The position numbers were made by a program, and so were the translations under genes. DNA of 64,000 nucleotides, from NCBI GenBank assembly GCA_010279815.1, contig QEOQ01000688.1, positions 408,158-472,157 on the forward strand, in the 5' to 3' direction. Source of the stretch: Brachionus plicatilis (lineage: Eukaryota > Rotifera > Eurotatoria > Ploima > Brachionidae). Positions 10,826 to 29,568 of the stretch are shown here, piece by piece. The notes beneath the pieces are model-generated. The model made no database searches. It was not told where the DNA came from and was given only the letters and a program-made list of their open reading frames with translations. Within the stretch, counting starts at the first letter, position 1; each line of letters opens with the position of its first letter.

Positions 10826-11010
10826 TTGGTGAATGTTTTGATAACAAATTTGGTGGTTATTATAGGAGATAAAAAATTAAAATTTTTTTAATGATAAATT
10901 ATTAAATACTTATGGTTTGCGAAATTTGCACAAAAGAAAAGAAAAAATCTTTTATAGAATTTTGGCTGCTATTTAAATGATTAGTTTTTTTTTAAAATCA
11001 TCATTATTTT
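10826..11010. repeat. Direct repeat, copy 1 (copy 2 at 11832-11995)
   Basis: GGTGAATGTTTT, GGTGGTTATTATAGGAGATA and TTAATGATAAATTATTAAAT recur in the same order and orientation about 1 kb downstream. Copy 1 contains an extra ~18-bp block (10957-10975) that is absent from copy 2. The interval between the copies is non-coding. The arrangement could be long terminal repeats of a gutted element or a simple local duplication. Confidence 0.7.
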
Positions 11011-11831
11011 ATTTTATAGATGCAAAGTTGAACATGTGTTTGAAAATGTTCAACTGACCAATGTTTGTGTTATTCAAATGAACATTGATTGTTTTTTCAG
11101 CTCTTTTAATAGCTACCATTAAATCTTGAAAAAAATTTTTATTCTTTTTCTTGAAAAAATTAACTTTTTATATTAGAAATTGAGCTTTTGAACTCGGTGC
11201 TAAAAATAGAAAAACTAAAGCTAAAAAGAACAGTATTGAAAGCTTTTTGTGTTAACAGTATCTAAAACCTACTCAGCATTCAATAGAAATAACATGCAAT
11301 AATCAAAATTTAAAACAAAAATATTTTCTTGCTCTCTTTTCAAAATTGACATTAGAACCAGAAATTTTAGATAATAAAAATTAACAGGTCTAATTTTTGC
11401 TATAATTTCAATTTTTTTTATAAAATGCTTTTCATTCTAAATAAAAATGGATAATTATTGTGTAAAATTTTCATTGTATCTTTTTTACAATATGTAATCG
11501 AGTGAATATTGAATTCCAACTCAGCATTAAAGATAATTATATGAAACATTTTTAATGACGCTTTCTGATGATGTTATAAAAAAATTTGAATTTTATTTTT
11601 TATTTTCTATATTTCAATGAATAGTTTTGAGTATTCTTGAACTCATTTTTTTCCTTTATTTAGATTTTTTAATAAAATTTTTTATAAATTCTTATTTGTG
11701 AATTCGTGTATTATCAAATGTAAAGCTAAGATGTATTTTTCAGATTAATTTATGCTATGTTTGCATTGTTTTTTGTGGATTCATGTCAACAATGTTGTCA
11801 AGTGATCACTTAAAAAATGGGATCATATCGG

Positions 11832-11995
11832 TTTGGTGAATGTTTTCATAATAAATTGGTGGTTATTATAGGAGATAAAAATTTAAATTTTTTTAATGAT
11901 AAATTATTAAATTCTTTTGGTTTGCGAAATTTTCACAATAGAATAGAAAAAATCTTTTATAAATGATTAATATTTTTTTAAAATCATCAGTATTG
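11832..11995. repeat. Direct repeat, copy 2
   Basis: Second copy of the unit at 10826-11010, same orientation, roughly 85-90% alike by eye, ending in TTTTTTTAAAATCATCA as copy 1 does. Confidence 0.7.
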
Positions 11996-12369
11996 TAATT
12001 ACGGTTGTTTAGTAAAAATAACTTTTGACCAGTAAATAATTTTTAGTTTTATAATTGATAATAATCGAACAAATGCTTTGTTGGTTTCCTTTTTTAAACA
12101 ATGGAATAGAATCGCCTAATATAATGATCAAAAAAGAAGATAAGGTGAAAGAAAAGGAGAAAGAATGCCATTATCACGTTTTTTACAGCAATGCTTTGAT
12201 TCAGTTGAAAAATGGTCAAAACATTAAATTTAATACTTACATAAAATTTAAAAAATCTAATTAAATAAAAATTATTGTTACTGGTCATTTGTTTATTTTT
12301 TACTGGTGTTTTATCTGTTATTTATTAATTGTTTATTATTTATTTATGTACTGATCATTCAATTAAAAT

Positions 12370-13389
12370 AAGGGAGGTATTTAATCGATCTCTAAAATTA
12401 CTTAATCGATCACTAATATTTTTCTATCTCTTATTTTACAAAATACCCTTAACTTATATTTATTAATCTGTCTCCCAAATTAAATAAAACAGCAACTAAT
12501 TTTACTTAAAGTATCTCTTATTTTTATTTATTAAATTGATTTAAAAAAAAAGAATTATAAACAATTTCAGAAAATTTCAAATAAAATAATATCTTATAAG
12601 TTTTTTCTTGGTCTACCTCTACCTCTCTTTAGTGGAGCTTCTACTTTCTTACTTATATCACTGCTGGTTGATGCTTGCACTACTTTTTCAGCTTCCTTAT
12701 CAATTGTTTTTTGTTCTTTTTTGTTGGTATAACTGTTTCTTGTGGAGTTTCTTCCTTTACTTCTGTTATCTTTCTCTTTAGAACTTTGATTGAGCTGACA
12801 ACTCTCTCTTCTTTATCTGCTTCTGATTGGTACTCAAGCGCCTTTTTAGATTTACACGGTCTACCTCTTCTAGGTTTTTGTCGAATAACTACTTGCTAAG
12901 CTTCGATTGGTATTTTGACAAGCTTCATATTTGCAGCAAAGCCAACAAGATGCTTACAAATATGATCTTTAAAGTTTTAAACAAAATTCCATAGAATTCG
13001 TCAAAAGTTACATAATCATTCAGAAGTTACATAGTCATCAACTACTCGATACTCACTATCAGACATTTCAATACTTTGATAAATCTTAGATCACATTAGA
13101 TCATCTTTAAATATCCACAATAAAAACTCTCACAGGAGATAATTAAATTAAATCAAGAGATAATTTCAACTGTTCATTAATTAAGTTAAGAGCTATATTC
13201 ATCATAATCATACTCATCTTCAGTAAATTTAGTGACAAAAAAACTCAGGATACATAAATATTTATTATTAGAGACAGTTAATTAATCAAATTAATCGAAT
13301 AAATAATATTATAGATAGAAAAAATAAAATAATATATTTTATTAAGTGATCGTTTAAGTAATGTAAGAGATCGATTAATAATACCCCTT
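12370..13389 (-). mobile_element. Decayed Mutator-like element with inverted termini
   Basis: The left terminus AAGGGAGGTATTTAATCGAT is mirrored at the right end by the reverse complement of AAGGGGTATTATTAATCGAT. Matching continues through further AATCGATCnCT / CGATCACT units and a TTTTTCTATCT block for about 70 bp. AAAAT flanks both ends (12365-12369 and 13390-13394) and could be a target duplication. Inside lies one broken minus-strand gene with SWIM-finger and AT-hook features. The arms are built from short degenerate units rather than one clean terminal repeat, as seen also in the 43-kb and 47-kb elements. Confidence 0.6.
12594..13066 (-). pseudogene. SWIM zinc-finger / AT-hook transposase C-terminus, frameshifted
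   Basis: Reading the minus strand across at least three frame or stop breaks recovers a SWIM-type end (KDHICKHLVGFAANMKLVKI). A first AT-hook (RRGRPCKSKKALEYQ) follows, then a Lys/Glu-rich linker, then a second hook (KRGRGRPRKNL) and stop. SWIM finger (C..CKH) followed by a GRP hook and K-A-L-x-x-Q is typical of animal Mutator-like transposases and their derivatives. Breaks are an in-frame TAG just before the first hook, a 1-nt shift in the linker and further shifts near 13000-13050. Nonfunctional as it stands; homopolymer sequencing errors could account for some of the breaks. Confidence 0.6.
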
Positions 13390-13743
13390 AAAATAATAAC
13401 CAAAAAATAAAAAAAATATTGATCATTTAATTAATCGGGGAAATTAAAAAAAAAATTTTCTTAAAGTTAAAATAAAAATTCAACTTTTTTCTAGAAGTAA
13501 AAATGCTTCAACTTCGAATTCAAATTTATAAGTATGGTGAATTTTCTATTATTCGAAAGATTGTATCCTTATTGCGAAAAATAAAACAAAAAAATAAAAA
13601 ATACTGTAACATTTTTTTAACTTTTTCTAAATGACTAGAATTAGACTAAACAAAGGTTAACAAAATTGTATGCCATAAATAATTTTGCTAGCAATTTTAA
13701 AAATTCATTTAAAAAAATAAATTATTTAAAAAAAATTTAAAAA

Positions 13744-16857
<3,114 letters not shown>

Positions 16858-17598
16858 TCAAATAAATTATTGAAAAATTACATTTTTTTTTTCGTTTTAA
16901 AAAACGAGTTTAAAATTTTCAAAAAAATTAGAATTTTTTAGTTTTCTAAGTAAAAAGAAAAATTTTAATAATAAATTAGATTTTATTTTTTTTTAAAACT
17001 TTAATAACTTTAATTTTTTTCTCTTCAATTAAAATTCGAAAATTGATCAAAATAGGACCCTTGGATGCTATTTTCGGTGAGTGAGGTAAACACAAAGATT
17101 TGTTAAGAATGGTTTGATGGACAGAGGAAAATTATTGAAAATAGATGGTGACAATTATTTGTCATATAGAATCATTTTTAAGCCTTTTGAGATGCAGAAC
17201 AGAAATAAATGAGAGTAAAATGGAAAGTAATACATTTTTTAGGGAATAATCTAGGGACAAATATAAAGTAAATATGTTTTCAATCTGTCCATGATTGTTA
17301 AGTATGTAAAAAAATTTTTTTTGCTTTGAAATAAAATTAAATGATATTTTATTTTTATAGATATAATTAAATTTATACAAGGGAAATTAATTAAAAAATA
17401 AAATTATAAGCCTTATTCGAATGCAAGCCATTTCTGCATTTCATAAAGAAAAAAAACAATTTTTTACCACTTAAAATTTTTTTTAAGTAAACAAAATTTA
17501 GTATTTATTTAATTTTTCTTATAGAAAATTGTCTTATTGAGGTATTGTAAAATTTCATGCAAAACTTCCAATAGATAATTTGAAAAAAGCTATGGGAA

Positions 17599-17668
17599 TT
17601 CTGCAAAATTGCACCCTATTTAAAAGTATTAAAAATTAATTGGCACAGATTTTGCAGACTTCAACAGT
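17599..17668. repeat. TCTGCAAAA palindromic repeat, copy 2
   Basis: TTCTGCAAAATTGCACC and TTTAAAAGTATTAAAAATTAAT are followed by GGCACAGATTTTGCAGA. Same layout as the copies near 34.5 kb and 48.1 kb. Confidence 0.55.
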
Positions 17669-18015
17669 AGATGAAACAAAGATAGTTTCACTTTTTTCAT
17701 CTGCAGATCAAGTCTTGGACCATTAGAACAAAAGCTAAAAAATTTTTTTTTTATCTTTTGGAAATATCTAATGAAATTTCACAATGTCAAATTTTAGAAA
17801 AAAAAATAATGAAAATTTAAATCGTTAAAATATTTTTCCTAGAACTTTTTTCTTTTAGAGATTAAACTTTGTTCGGTAAATTGCATCAGTTGATACATTC
17901 AGTCTATCACTTAATTACAGACTTTACAAAAATACTAAAAAATTAAAATACACTTAAATATAATAATAATAATAATAAATTTAAAATCATCAATAATAAT
18001 TTAAATAAAAACTAG

Positions 18016-18245
18016 CAAAGTAAATTTTTTGATCAAATTTCAAGCGCTCAATATTGCTCAAACATTTTTAGATGCGCAATTAAATTTCATCGCAGATTTT
18101 TAATTTTTTTAATATTTCAAAGCTTTATTTTAAAACTTTTGAAAAAGGATTGTAATTTCTAAAAATGTAATGAAATTTAATTTCGCATTTAAAAATGTTT
18201 GAGCAAAATTGAGCGCTTGAAATTTGATCAAAAATTTTACTTTGC
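18016..18245. mobile_element. 230-bp foldback element
   Basis: The ~77-bp arms 18016-18092 and 18165-18245 are inverted copies. Shared blocks are GCAAAGTAAA, TTTGATCAAATTTCAAGCGC, GCTCAAACATTTTTA and AATTAAATTTCAT. The ends CAAAGTAAA...TTTACTTTG are flanked by TAG/CTA. No coding capacity; a MITE by structure. Confidence 0.8.
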
Positions 18246-18394
18246 TAAAAATCTAATAGTTATGAAAATTAAATGGAGATTATTTTTAAAAGCTAAATTA
18301 ATGTGATACACTAAATGAATAAGCTGATAATTTTACGGTACCATGTTTTGTTTGAAAAAATTTTGTGAAAAATTCCTTAAATTAAGATTTGTTA

Positions 18395-18435
18395 AACAAC
18401 ATAAAAATGGAGAAGTTCTCCATTTGTATGTTGTT
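18395..18435. repeat. 41-nt perfect-looking hairpin
   Basis: AACAACATAnAAATGGAGAA is followed after one base by its inverted copy ending TATGTTGTT, with a single mismatch. The loop is too small for a microRNA precursor; it is more likely a foldback footprint. Confidence 0.6.
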
Positions 18436-18940
18436 TTTTAGACAAGGCTTATCAAGAATTTTTGAATTTTTTTTTTATTCGAAATATATTAGAAATATAA
18501 TAATTAGCTTTTTTTCTACAAAGGGAGTTTACTCTTTAGACTCCAAATGTCTGAAGAAATTATCTATTCTAGATAATCTCTCTTTTTGAAAAATTTAGTG
18601 GTTTGACTTTTTTTGATGTTTAGAAATTAGTTAAATTTAAACAAGGAACATACTTTTTCTATTTGACAAAATTTTGAAAATAATTTTTTGAGAAATAACT
18701 TCAAATTTAACTCTATTATTTTAAGCTATGCTAGCGGTAAAATTAACTCGTATACGAACTTTCATTAATATTGAGTAATTATTTACTTTTTCTTTTTTTT
18801 CAAATGGTATATAGATATACATTTATTTATTAATTCAGATTGAATAACCGAAAAAATAATTATTTTATACTTTTTTTTAAATCTTTAAATATATTTTATT
18901 ATTTTATTTTATTATTCATGGTCTTAAAACTTTCAAGACC

Positions 18941-19542
18941 ATGAAATCAATTTTAAGTATCGTTTTAATATTCTGCTTAATATCATCAAGTAAAATATTA
19001 TAAATATCAATGTTAAAAATTAAAAAAAAACATTTAATAGGTATTTCCTTAAAATGTTACGATCAACTATTCTCAATTTGTATGGGATCTTATTATTGTC
19101 CTCCGAATAGACCTTTAAGTGTAGTTGAGTGTCCAGTTGAATCTCGATGTTATGTAAGTTAAAATACAATAAGATATTAAAATCATCATTAGATTGTTTA
19201 GAAAGAAATTTTAATCCTCTAAAAGATTTATTAAAAAAATAAATTAAAGTTTAAATACCACTTTTGAAAGAATAAGCTCAAAATCCACATTGATTGCTAA
19301 AGATACAAATGAAATTAAAATGTCTTTCTTATCACTCTGCTAAATTTGTACAGTGAAATTTTTTTAATTATTTTTAATTTTTTTAAATTCTAAAATAGAG
19401 TGAATCATTATATTCAGGTTCATCGCTCAATATTATAACGGGTGAAGTGAGTAGTTTTTTTGTTCAAGAAAAAGGATGTAGTGGAGGTGGAAAAAAGTGT
19501 GACTCACCAGCCATCTGTTGTGATACTGATTTATGCAATTAA
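18941..19542 (+). CDS. Ly6/uPAR three-finger secreted protein, 101 aa
   Basis: Exons 18941-18989, 19041-19153 and 19399-19542 join in frame (306 nt). Residues 1-17 are a signal peptide (MKSILSIVLIFCLISS). The mature part starts LKCYD and has ten cysteines, ending in the Ly6 hallmark CCDTDLCN immediately before the stop. There is no hydrophobic tail after CN, so it is predicted to be secreted rather than GPI-anchored. Ly6 proteins modulate receptors and junction proteins; the specific partner is unknown. The first exon is 49 nt in phase 1, identical in length and phase to that of the Ly6 gene at 44525, which suggests a common origin. Confidence 0.85.
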
Positions 19543-21391
19543 AATCAAATAGAATAATATTTAATTTTAATAAATTTACCTTGATATTGAATTTTTAGAT
19601 TTATTTTGTTCAACAATTAAATTCAATCAAATAAAAATGTAATATTTAGAAAAGTTAAACTCAAAAAAATCATCAATTCACCAAAATTTCTGAAAAATCA
19701 ACAATTTTAATTAATTTAGCGTCCTAAAAAATTAAAAAATAAAGATTGCCGATAAAATTATTTTCTAAAAAATTAAATTAAATTTTTTAAAGGAAAATTA
19801 GAATATATAATGAATATATGGTAAATAAAAATATTTATTTTGATTATTAATTTAATGATAAGTAGTAAAATCTACATATAAAAATTGAGATAGCCCAAGT
19901 TCAGCCTTTAGCTGCTACACTTCAACTATTTATTAAGTAGCGACCTGAATAAATAACGTATACCCTTGCAGTGAGATGCGTGCCCTTAAACCCGAATATC
20001 AGGTTTTAAACCATGCGCCGACTACCATCTAACCCATGTTATAATGATATTAATAAGAAGACCATGTCTTTAAACCTGGTATTCGGGTTTAAGTGCATCG
20101 TTTATAACCAAAAATCAAAAATAGACCCAGGGTTTATACCCAAAAATCAGATTCAAAAGCAGCGTTAAAAAATAAAATCTACGAGAGCGCTAAATTTATA
20201 TTTGGTTTTAAGAGCTGGTGTAAAAATTAAAACAATTTTAAAATAAACAAATAATTTTAATTATTTTTTTAATTACAAAAATATGAGTTTCGTATTTAGG
20301 TGCGGGTACAAAAATCAAGAAATATTATAAAAAATCGAAATTCAAAGGTTAAAATGATGAAAAATTTTAATTTTTATAAACGCTCAAATTTTTATTTCTA
20401 ATTATTTGAATTGTCCTGTAAACCCATTTTCATCTAAAAAAAGTATCATCACCTTTAAATTTCGAATAAAAATTAAAATATAAAAGGCCCTCACGACTTC
20501 CCAGGTACACCCAAAAGCTGATTATATTTTTGAAAAGAGCATAAAAATACCAACTAGAAAATGTATTTTTTTTAAATTAAATAATATGACTTTGCCATTA
20601 AAAATTGAAAAACAACTTTTAAGGCTCTGCGACAATTAACCCTGATTATTTGTTATATTTAATTTTTTTCCAACAAAACAAAATTATCCCCATAGGTTAT
20701 CGATCCTGAGGAATCTAAAAATATGATTAGATTTCTTATATCTGAATCATTTTTTAAAGTTAATTTAAATTTTTTATATCAAATTTTATAAAATGTTTAT
20801 GACACCTTTAGAATGATATTCTGAAGTAAATTTTTACTTAAATTAAATCTGAAAAATATTTTAGGTACTTTCCATATAACATGTTTTTTTAACATTTTAA
20901 TAAAAATTGACTGTTAGATAAACTAAACTTTTTTTTTTAGTGAAAGAGTTCAGACTTGAAACTGATTTGGCAATAATAATAATAAAAATCCAAGATCTTT
21001 TTCCAAAAATATCAAATAATAAATATTTCTAATAAAATGTCAAAATAATCTTGTTCTTCTGCATTTAAGAACTTAAAAAAAATAATAAAAAGCCAAGGCT
21101 ATTTTTAATTTAGCAAAAAAAAATACCGAAATTTGAAACTTTGAGAAAATGCAATAATTTTATCTTATCAAAACACGTTTATGTACGGATATTAATTTTT
21201 GAATAGAATTTTAGGGAATATGAAAATAATTTATTCATTTAATCAAACTTGAAAATTAATTGTGAAAATTTTTTACAAAAAATATAATAATGTAAAATTT
21301 TAAACTTATTTAAAGTTAATTTTGAAAAAAAATTGACATATTGTTAAATAAATTCGAATTTGATTAATAATTTTTATAAAAAAAATTTAAA
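19543..21391. other. Intergenic, with an inverted repeat at 19973-20100
   Basis: No gene recognised between the Ly6 gene and XRCC4. Apart from the GC-richer inverted repeat near 20.0 kb it is A/T homopolymer-rich. Confidence 0.5.
19973..20100. repeat. GC-rich inverted repeat
   Basis: GATGCGTGCCCTTAAACCCG and its continuation AATATCAGGTTTTAAACCATG are mirrored at 20062-20100 (CATGTCTTTAAACCTGG, TATTCGGGTTTAAGTGCATC). The ~40-bp arms flank a ~45-bp spacer. It stands out against the AT-rich background and has no coding frame. Possibly a MITE. Confidence 0.7.
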
Positions 21392-22197
21392 ATGATCAAA
21401 AAAGAGCTATTTACATCGTTTAAATACGAAAATAATAAACGCTACAGCCTATTGCAGATCTGGAATGAAGAAAATGAAGATGAGTTTTTAAAATTGATTC
21501 TTACTGATTATTTAAACTATTGGATTGGAAAATGTAAGAATTTTTTTTTTCATATTTAGCACTATATTCCGTTCCAAGTTTCAATAGACGAGATTAAAAA
21601 TCTTTCGAATTTGAATGATTTTGATATTAATGGAATAATTTTGCAGTTTACTGAAGCTTTTGCTAAGAATTTTGAAAGTTTTTCTATAAAATTGGAAGGT
21701 CTCGAAACCAAAAAGGTATTTTTGTTTTAAAATTTTAAAATTTAAATTTAGCAATTTTCTAGCTTGAGCTTAAAAAAATAGTTGAAGGTGAAATAAAAGT
21801 AAAAGTAATATCACTTGAATTAAATATTGTTAATGATTCAAGCTTGGTAATTTTTTTCTAAATTGATTAATTCATTAATTTAAAAAAAATACTCTAGCTG
21901 ACTGAGGAAATTTTTGATTACAGCATCAAAAAAATTAACCATCTTCAAAGTGGAATCGAATCATTAGATAATGAAGTGAAAGATCTGACGGTACAAAAAA
22001 ATGAAGCTGTTGAAGTAAACAATTTTTAAATATTTTTATTTATAAATTTTAAGAATTTAAAAAAAAACAAGGCTTTAAAAGAATGCATTGATCAAAAAGA
22101 GCTGATAGAATTTGATTTGTATTCTAAATTTGTAGAGGTTTTGAACGAAAAAAAAGCAAAAATAAGAGAATTAACCGAAGCAAATGAACAAGCATAG
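21392..22197 (+). CDS. XRCC4: XRCC4, non-homologous end-joining factor (207 aa)
   Basis: Five short exons join in frame: 21392-21533, 21579-21715, 21763-21846, 21898-22014, 22054-22197 (624 nt). The N-terminal head has the LTD...W.GK.S..EI pattern of XRCC4 (TDYLNYWIGKFSIDEI). A long coiled-coil stalk follows (IESLDNEVKDLTVQKNEA). It ends with the conserved segment FDLYSKFVEVLNEKKAKIRE, matching the DLY..F..VLNEKK.KIR signature of animal XRCC4 near the DNA ligase IV binding site. XRCC4 scaffolds ligase IV at double-strand breaks in the nucleus. The protein is shorter than the human one and lacks the long C-terminal tail. No exon exceeds 145 nt, so single-ORF scans miss it. Confidence 0.85.
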
Positions 22198-22466
22198 ATT
22201 TTAATCAATTTATTTTTATCAAAGATAGAATATTAAAAATTTTGTATTTTAAATTTACAAACAATTAATTTATAATAAAATATTTTTTCGCAAATAAATA
22301 TTTATGTAAAAAATTAAATTTTTATTAAATTTTCTGAGTAAATATTTTTTTAAGTATTCTTTCATATCATTCGAAAACTGGTAATATTAGGATTTTTTTA
22401 ATGCATCTTAATGTGTATTTATTTGTTTGTAATCATCACCGATGGTCAAGTCATAAAATGACAGTT

Positions 22467-22650
22467 TCACCTAATCTTTAAGTAGCATAACTTGCTCCTT
22501 TTTTCATAAAAAGACTTTATCTTATATTTTTTCAATACCGTTATTAAACTTATTCCCAAAACACCAGCTTTTAAAGCTTTATCTCCATTTTGAGATACCT
22601 GATAAGCAACTGATATGACACTTGAAAGAATTTTAAAAGCAATAAGACTA
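22467..22650 (-). other. Coding-like terminal exon, unknown product
   Basis: After an AG acceptor at 22651-22652 an open frame of about 60 codons runs to TGA at 22467. Composition is unusually balanced for this DNA (FKILSSVISVAYQVSQNGDK, then ALKAGVLGISLITVLKKYK). It looks like an amphipathic or membrane-associated segment with a basic end. No upstream exon was identified in the 600 bp before the cathepsin gene. Family not recognised. Confidence 0.3.
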
Positions 22651-23288
22651 CTTGGTATTTAAAAAATTTACAAAATCAAAATTTAAAAAATAGACAAAAT
22701 TTTTAGTGAATTTTAAAAAAAATTAACAAATTCATTTTTTTTTACATTTGACAAAATTTTTAATTTTAAATTGAAAGAAAAATGTTCCAAAATAATTTTT
22801 TAAGAAATTTTCCCAAATTTTTTCTATTTTTGAAAAAAAGCTTTTAAAATCCTCCAGGGTTTCTAGTGTTTAAAATAACTCTGAGATTTGATTTGACTTG
22901 AATAAATTTTAAATAGAATTAATATAAATTCAAAATTCATTTTTCCAAAAATTGTCAAAAATCTTTGTGGTAAATCAATACTGCTAAAAGAAGATGAAAA
23001 AAATGATTAAATATGTTTTTCATATAACTATTTGGATTTTTAGTAATATTCTTTGATTTCAAATTTACTTAAGCTGATTTTAGTATAGTTACAGGACTTT
23101 CTAATAATTTTGAAATCAAATTTTCAAGTAAAGTCAATCAAGTCAAGTCAAAAGACTTTTTTAACTTATTGAGAATATATATTCAAATCGATACAATTTG
23201 GTAGTTGTTTATTTAACATTAAAAAGTTTTACAAAATTAATTTTATCTTAGATTAAAATTTAGAAATTTAAAAAAAAAAAAATTGATT

Positions 23289-24740
<1,452 letters not shown>

Positions 24741-24841
24741 TTTTATTTTTAAATTGCGTTTAATTTAAAATTTTTGCTTATATGTTAAATTTTATTATTA
24801 CAAAATTTTAAATAGCAAAGAAGTTAAAATTGTCTTAAGGC

Positions 24842-28346
<3,505 letters not shown>

Positions 28347-28478
28347 TTTAAATTTAAAAATAAAAATAAATTTTTTAAGACAAATTTGTTTAAGTTTAAA
28401 TAAGTTAAATCATGTGATTTGATGCATTTTCAATTTAATATATGAATTTTTAGATTAAGTGTTTTTTTTAGAATTTCG

Positions 28479-29568
28479 ATGATAAAAATGAGCCATGTTT
28501 TGGAAAAAATAACCACAGAAAACACCGAACAATCAAGAACATTTTTTTTCAACAATGACATAAAGCATTTAAAGCAATTGACTCAAAATGATTGTGGACC
28601 TGCTTGCTTAAAGATGGCAATTAAGTTAGAATTATCTCTTTTTTGGATAATCTTTTGATTTTCAAAGTTTGTTAGATTTTTTTTTAAAGCTTTATTCACC
28701 GAAACTGTCCCCATGCACTTAGAAACGAAAGAGTAAGCAATATTGATCACTTGCTCAGGCATCTTAATCTTGATTCAAAAAGGTATTTTTTTTGATGAAA
28801 AAAATTTTTAAATTAAAATATTTAAAAATCTTAATTTATAAAAGAATTTTCTTTTTAAAGCTTATGGACAATAGATATTGCTCATTTATGTGCAATGGAA
28901 AAAATAAATCATGTCATGTACACAATTACTTTAGGGGTACTAGATTCTTATTCATCAGTTGATTTCTATTCAAATGAGACAAATTTTAGATCAGAAATGC
29001 TTCGTATTGAGCAAAAATTTTCGAAAGCAAAAGAAATAGGTATAACTTTGAGTTTTGGAAAAAAAATTTTTTAATTTTAAGAATTTATTCAACAGGTATC
29101 AACGTGATTAAAGATAGCATCGACTTAGATAGGATAAAATATGAACTAAATAGAAACAATGTTTGTATAGTTTTGGTAGATGCCAATTTGTTAAATGGCA
29201 AAAATATACATTTAAAAGATGAGGACAAAGATCTGAACGAAGTTTACAATTCAGAAGATATGAAAGATTTTCACCGAGTATCTAGAGCTTCATGCTGCAT
29301 AAATCCGTTTGGGAAAAAAACAGACAAGAACTCCAAAACAGATCTTAATAAAATGGTTGAAATGAATATCAAAAAATCGAGTCGATCTAGCTACTGTGGT
29401 CATTATATCACTTTAGTTGGCTATGATGACGTTAAGGAACTGATATTTTATAGAAATCCGTCTTCTGTACAAAATTTTTCTTTCACAAGCTATCTAAACT
29501 TTGAAATAGCTAGAAAGTCTTTCGGTACTGATCAAGATATTTTGTTCATTTATCAAAGTTTTATTTAA
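28479..29568 (+). CDS. GUCD1: GUCD1-like protein (guanylyl cyclase domain-containing 1), 296 aa
   Basis: Exons 28479-28624, 28690-28782, 28861-29039 and 29096-29568 join in frame (891 nt). Key segments match GUCD1: HLKQLTQNDCGPACLKM at the N-terminus, LWTIDIAHLC, TITLGVLDSYSSVDFYS, and CGHYITLVGYDD followed by IFYRNPSS and SFGTDQDILFIY at the end. Despite the name, the fold is a C39-peptidase-like Cys/His arrangement (Cys in NDCG, His in CGHYI), and cyclase activity is not something the sequence shows. It is divergent from the cathepsin gene upstream, with starts 133 bp apart (28346 and 28479), so the two may share a promoter. Confidence 0.88.

Larger units (their letters stand above)
9219..12369. 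other. Gene-poor 3.1-kb stretch with repeats
   Basis: No convincing gene. It contains the long direct repeat 10826-11010 / 11832-11995 and a TCTGCA palindrome at 10720-10800. A single frame at 12055-12264 (+) has charged, coding-like composition (IKKEDKVKEKEKECHYHV) but no partner exon. That frame stops just before the Mutator-like remnant and may be a further transposon fragment. Confidence 0.5.
16858..18940. other. Intergenic with foldback repeats
   Basis: No gene recognised. Contains a TCTGCA palindrome (17599-17668), a 230-bp foldback (18016-18245) and a 41-nt near-perfect hairpin (18395-18435). Confidence 0.5.

Noticed and set aside
18395..18435. Possible microRNA precursor hairpin
   Set aside because: Arms are about 20 bp with a 1-nt loop; a pre-miRNA needs a longer stem and a real loop.
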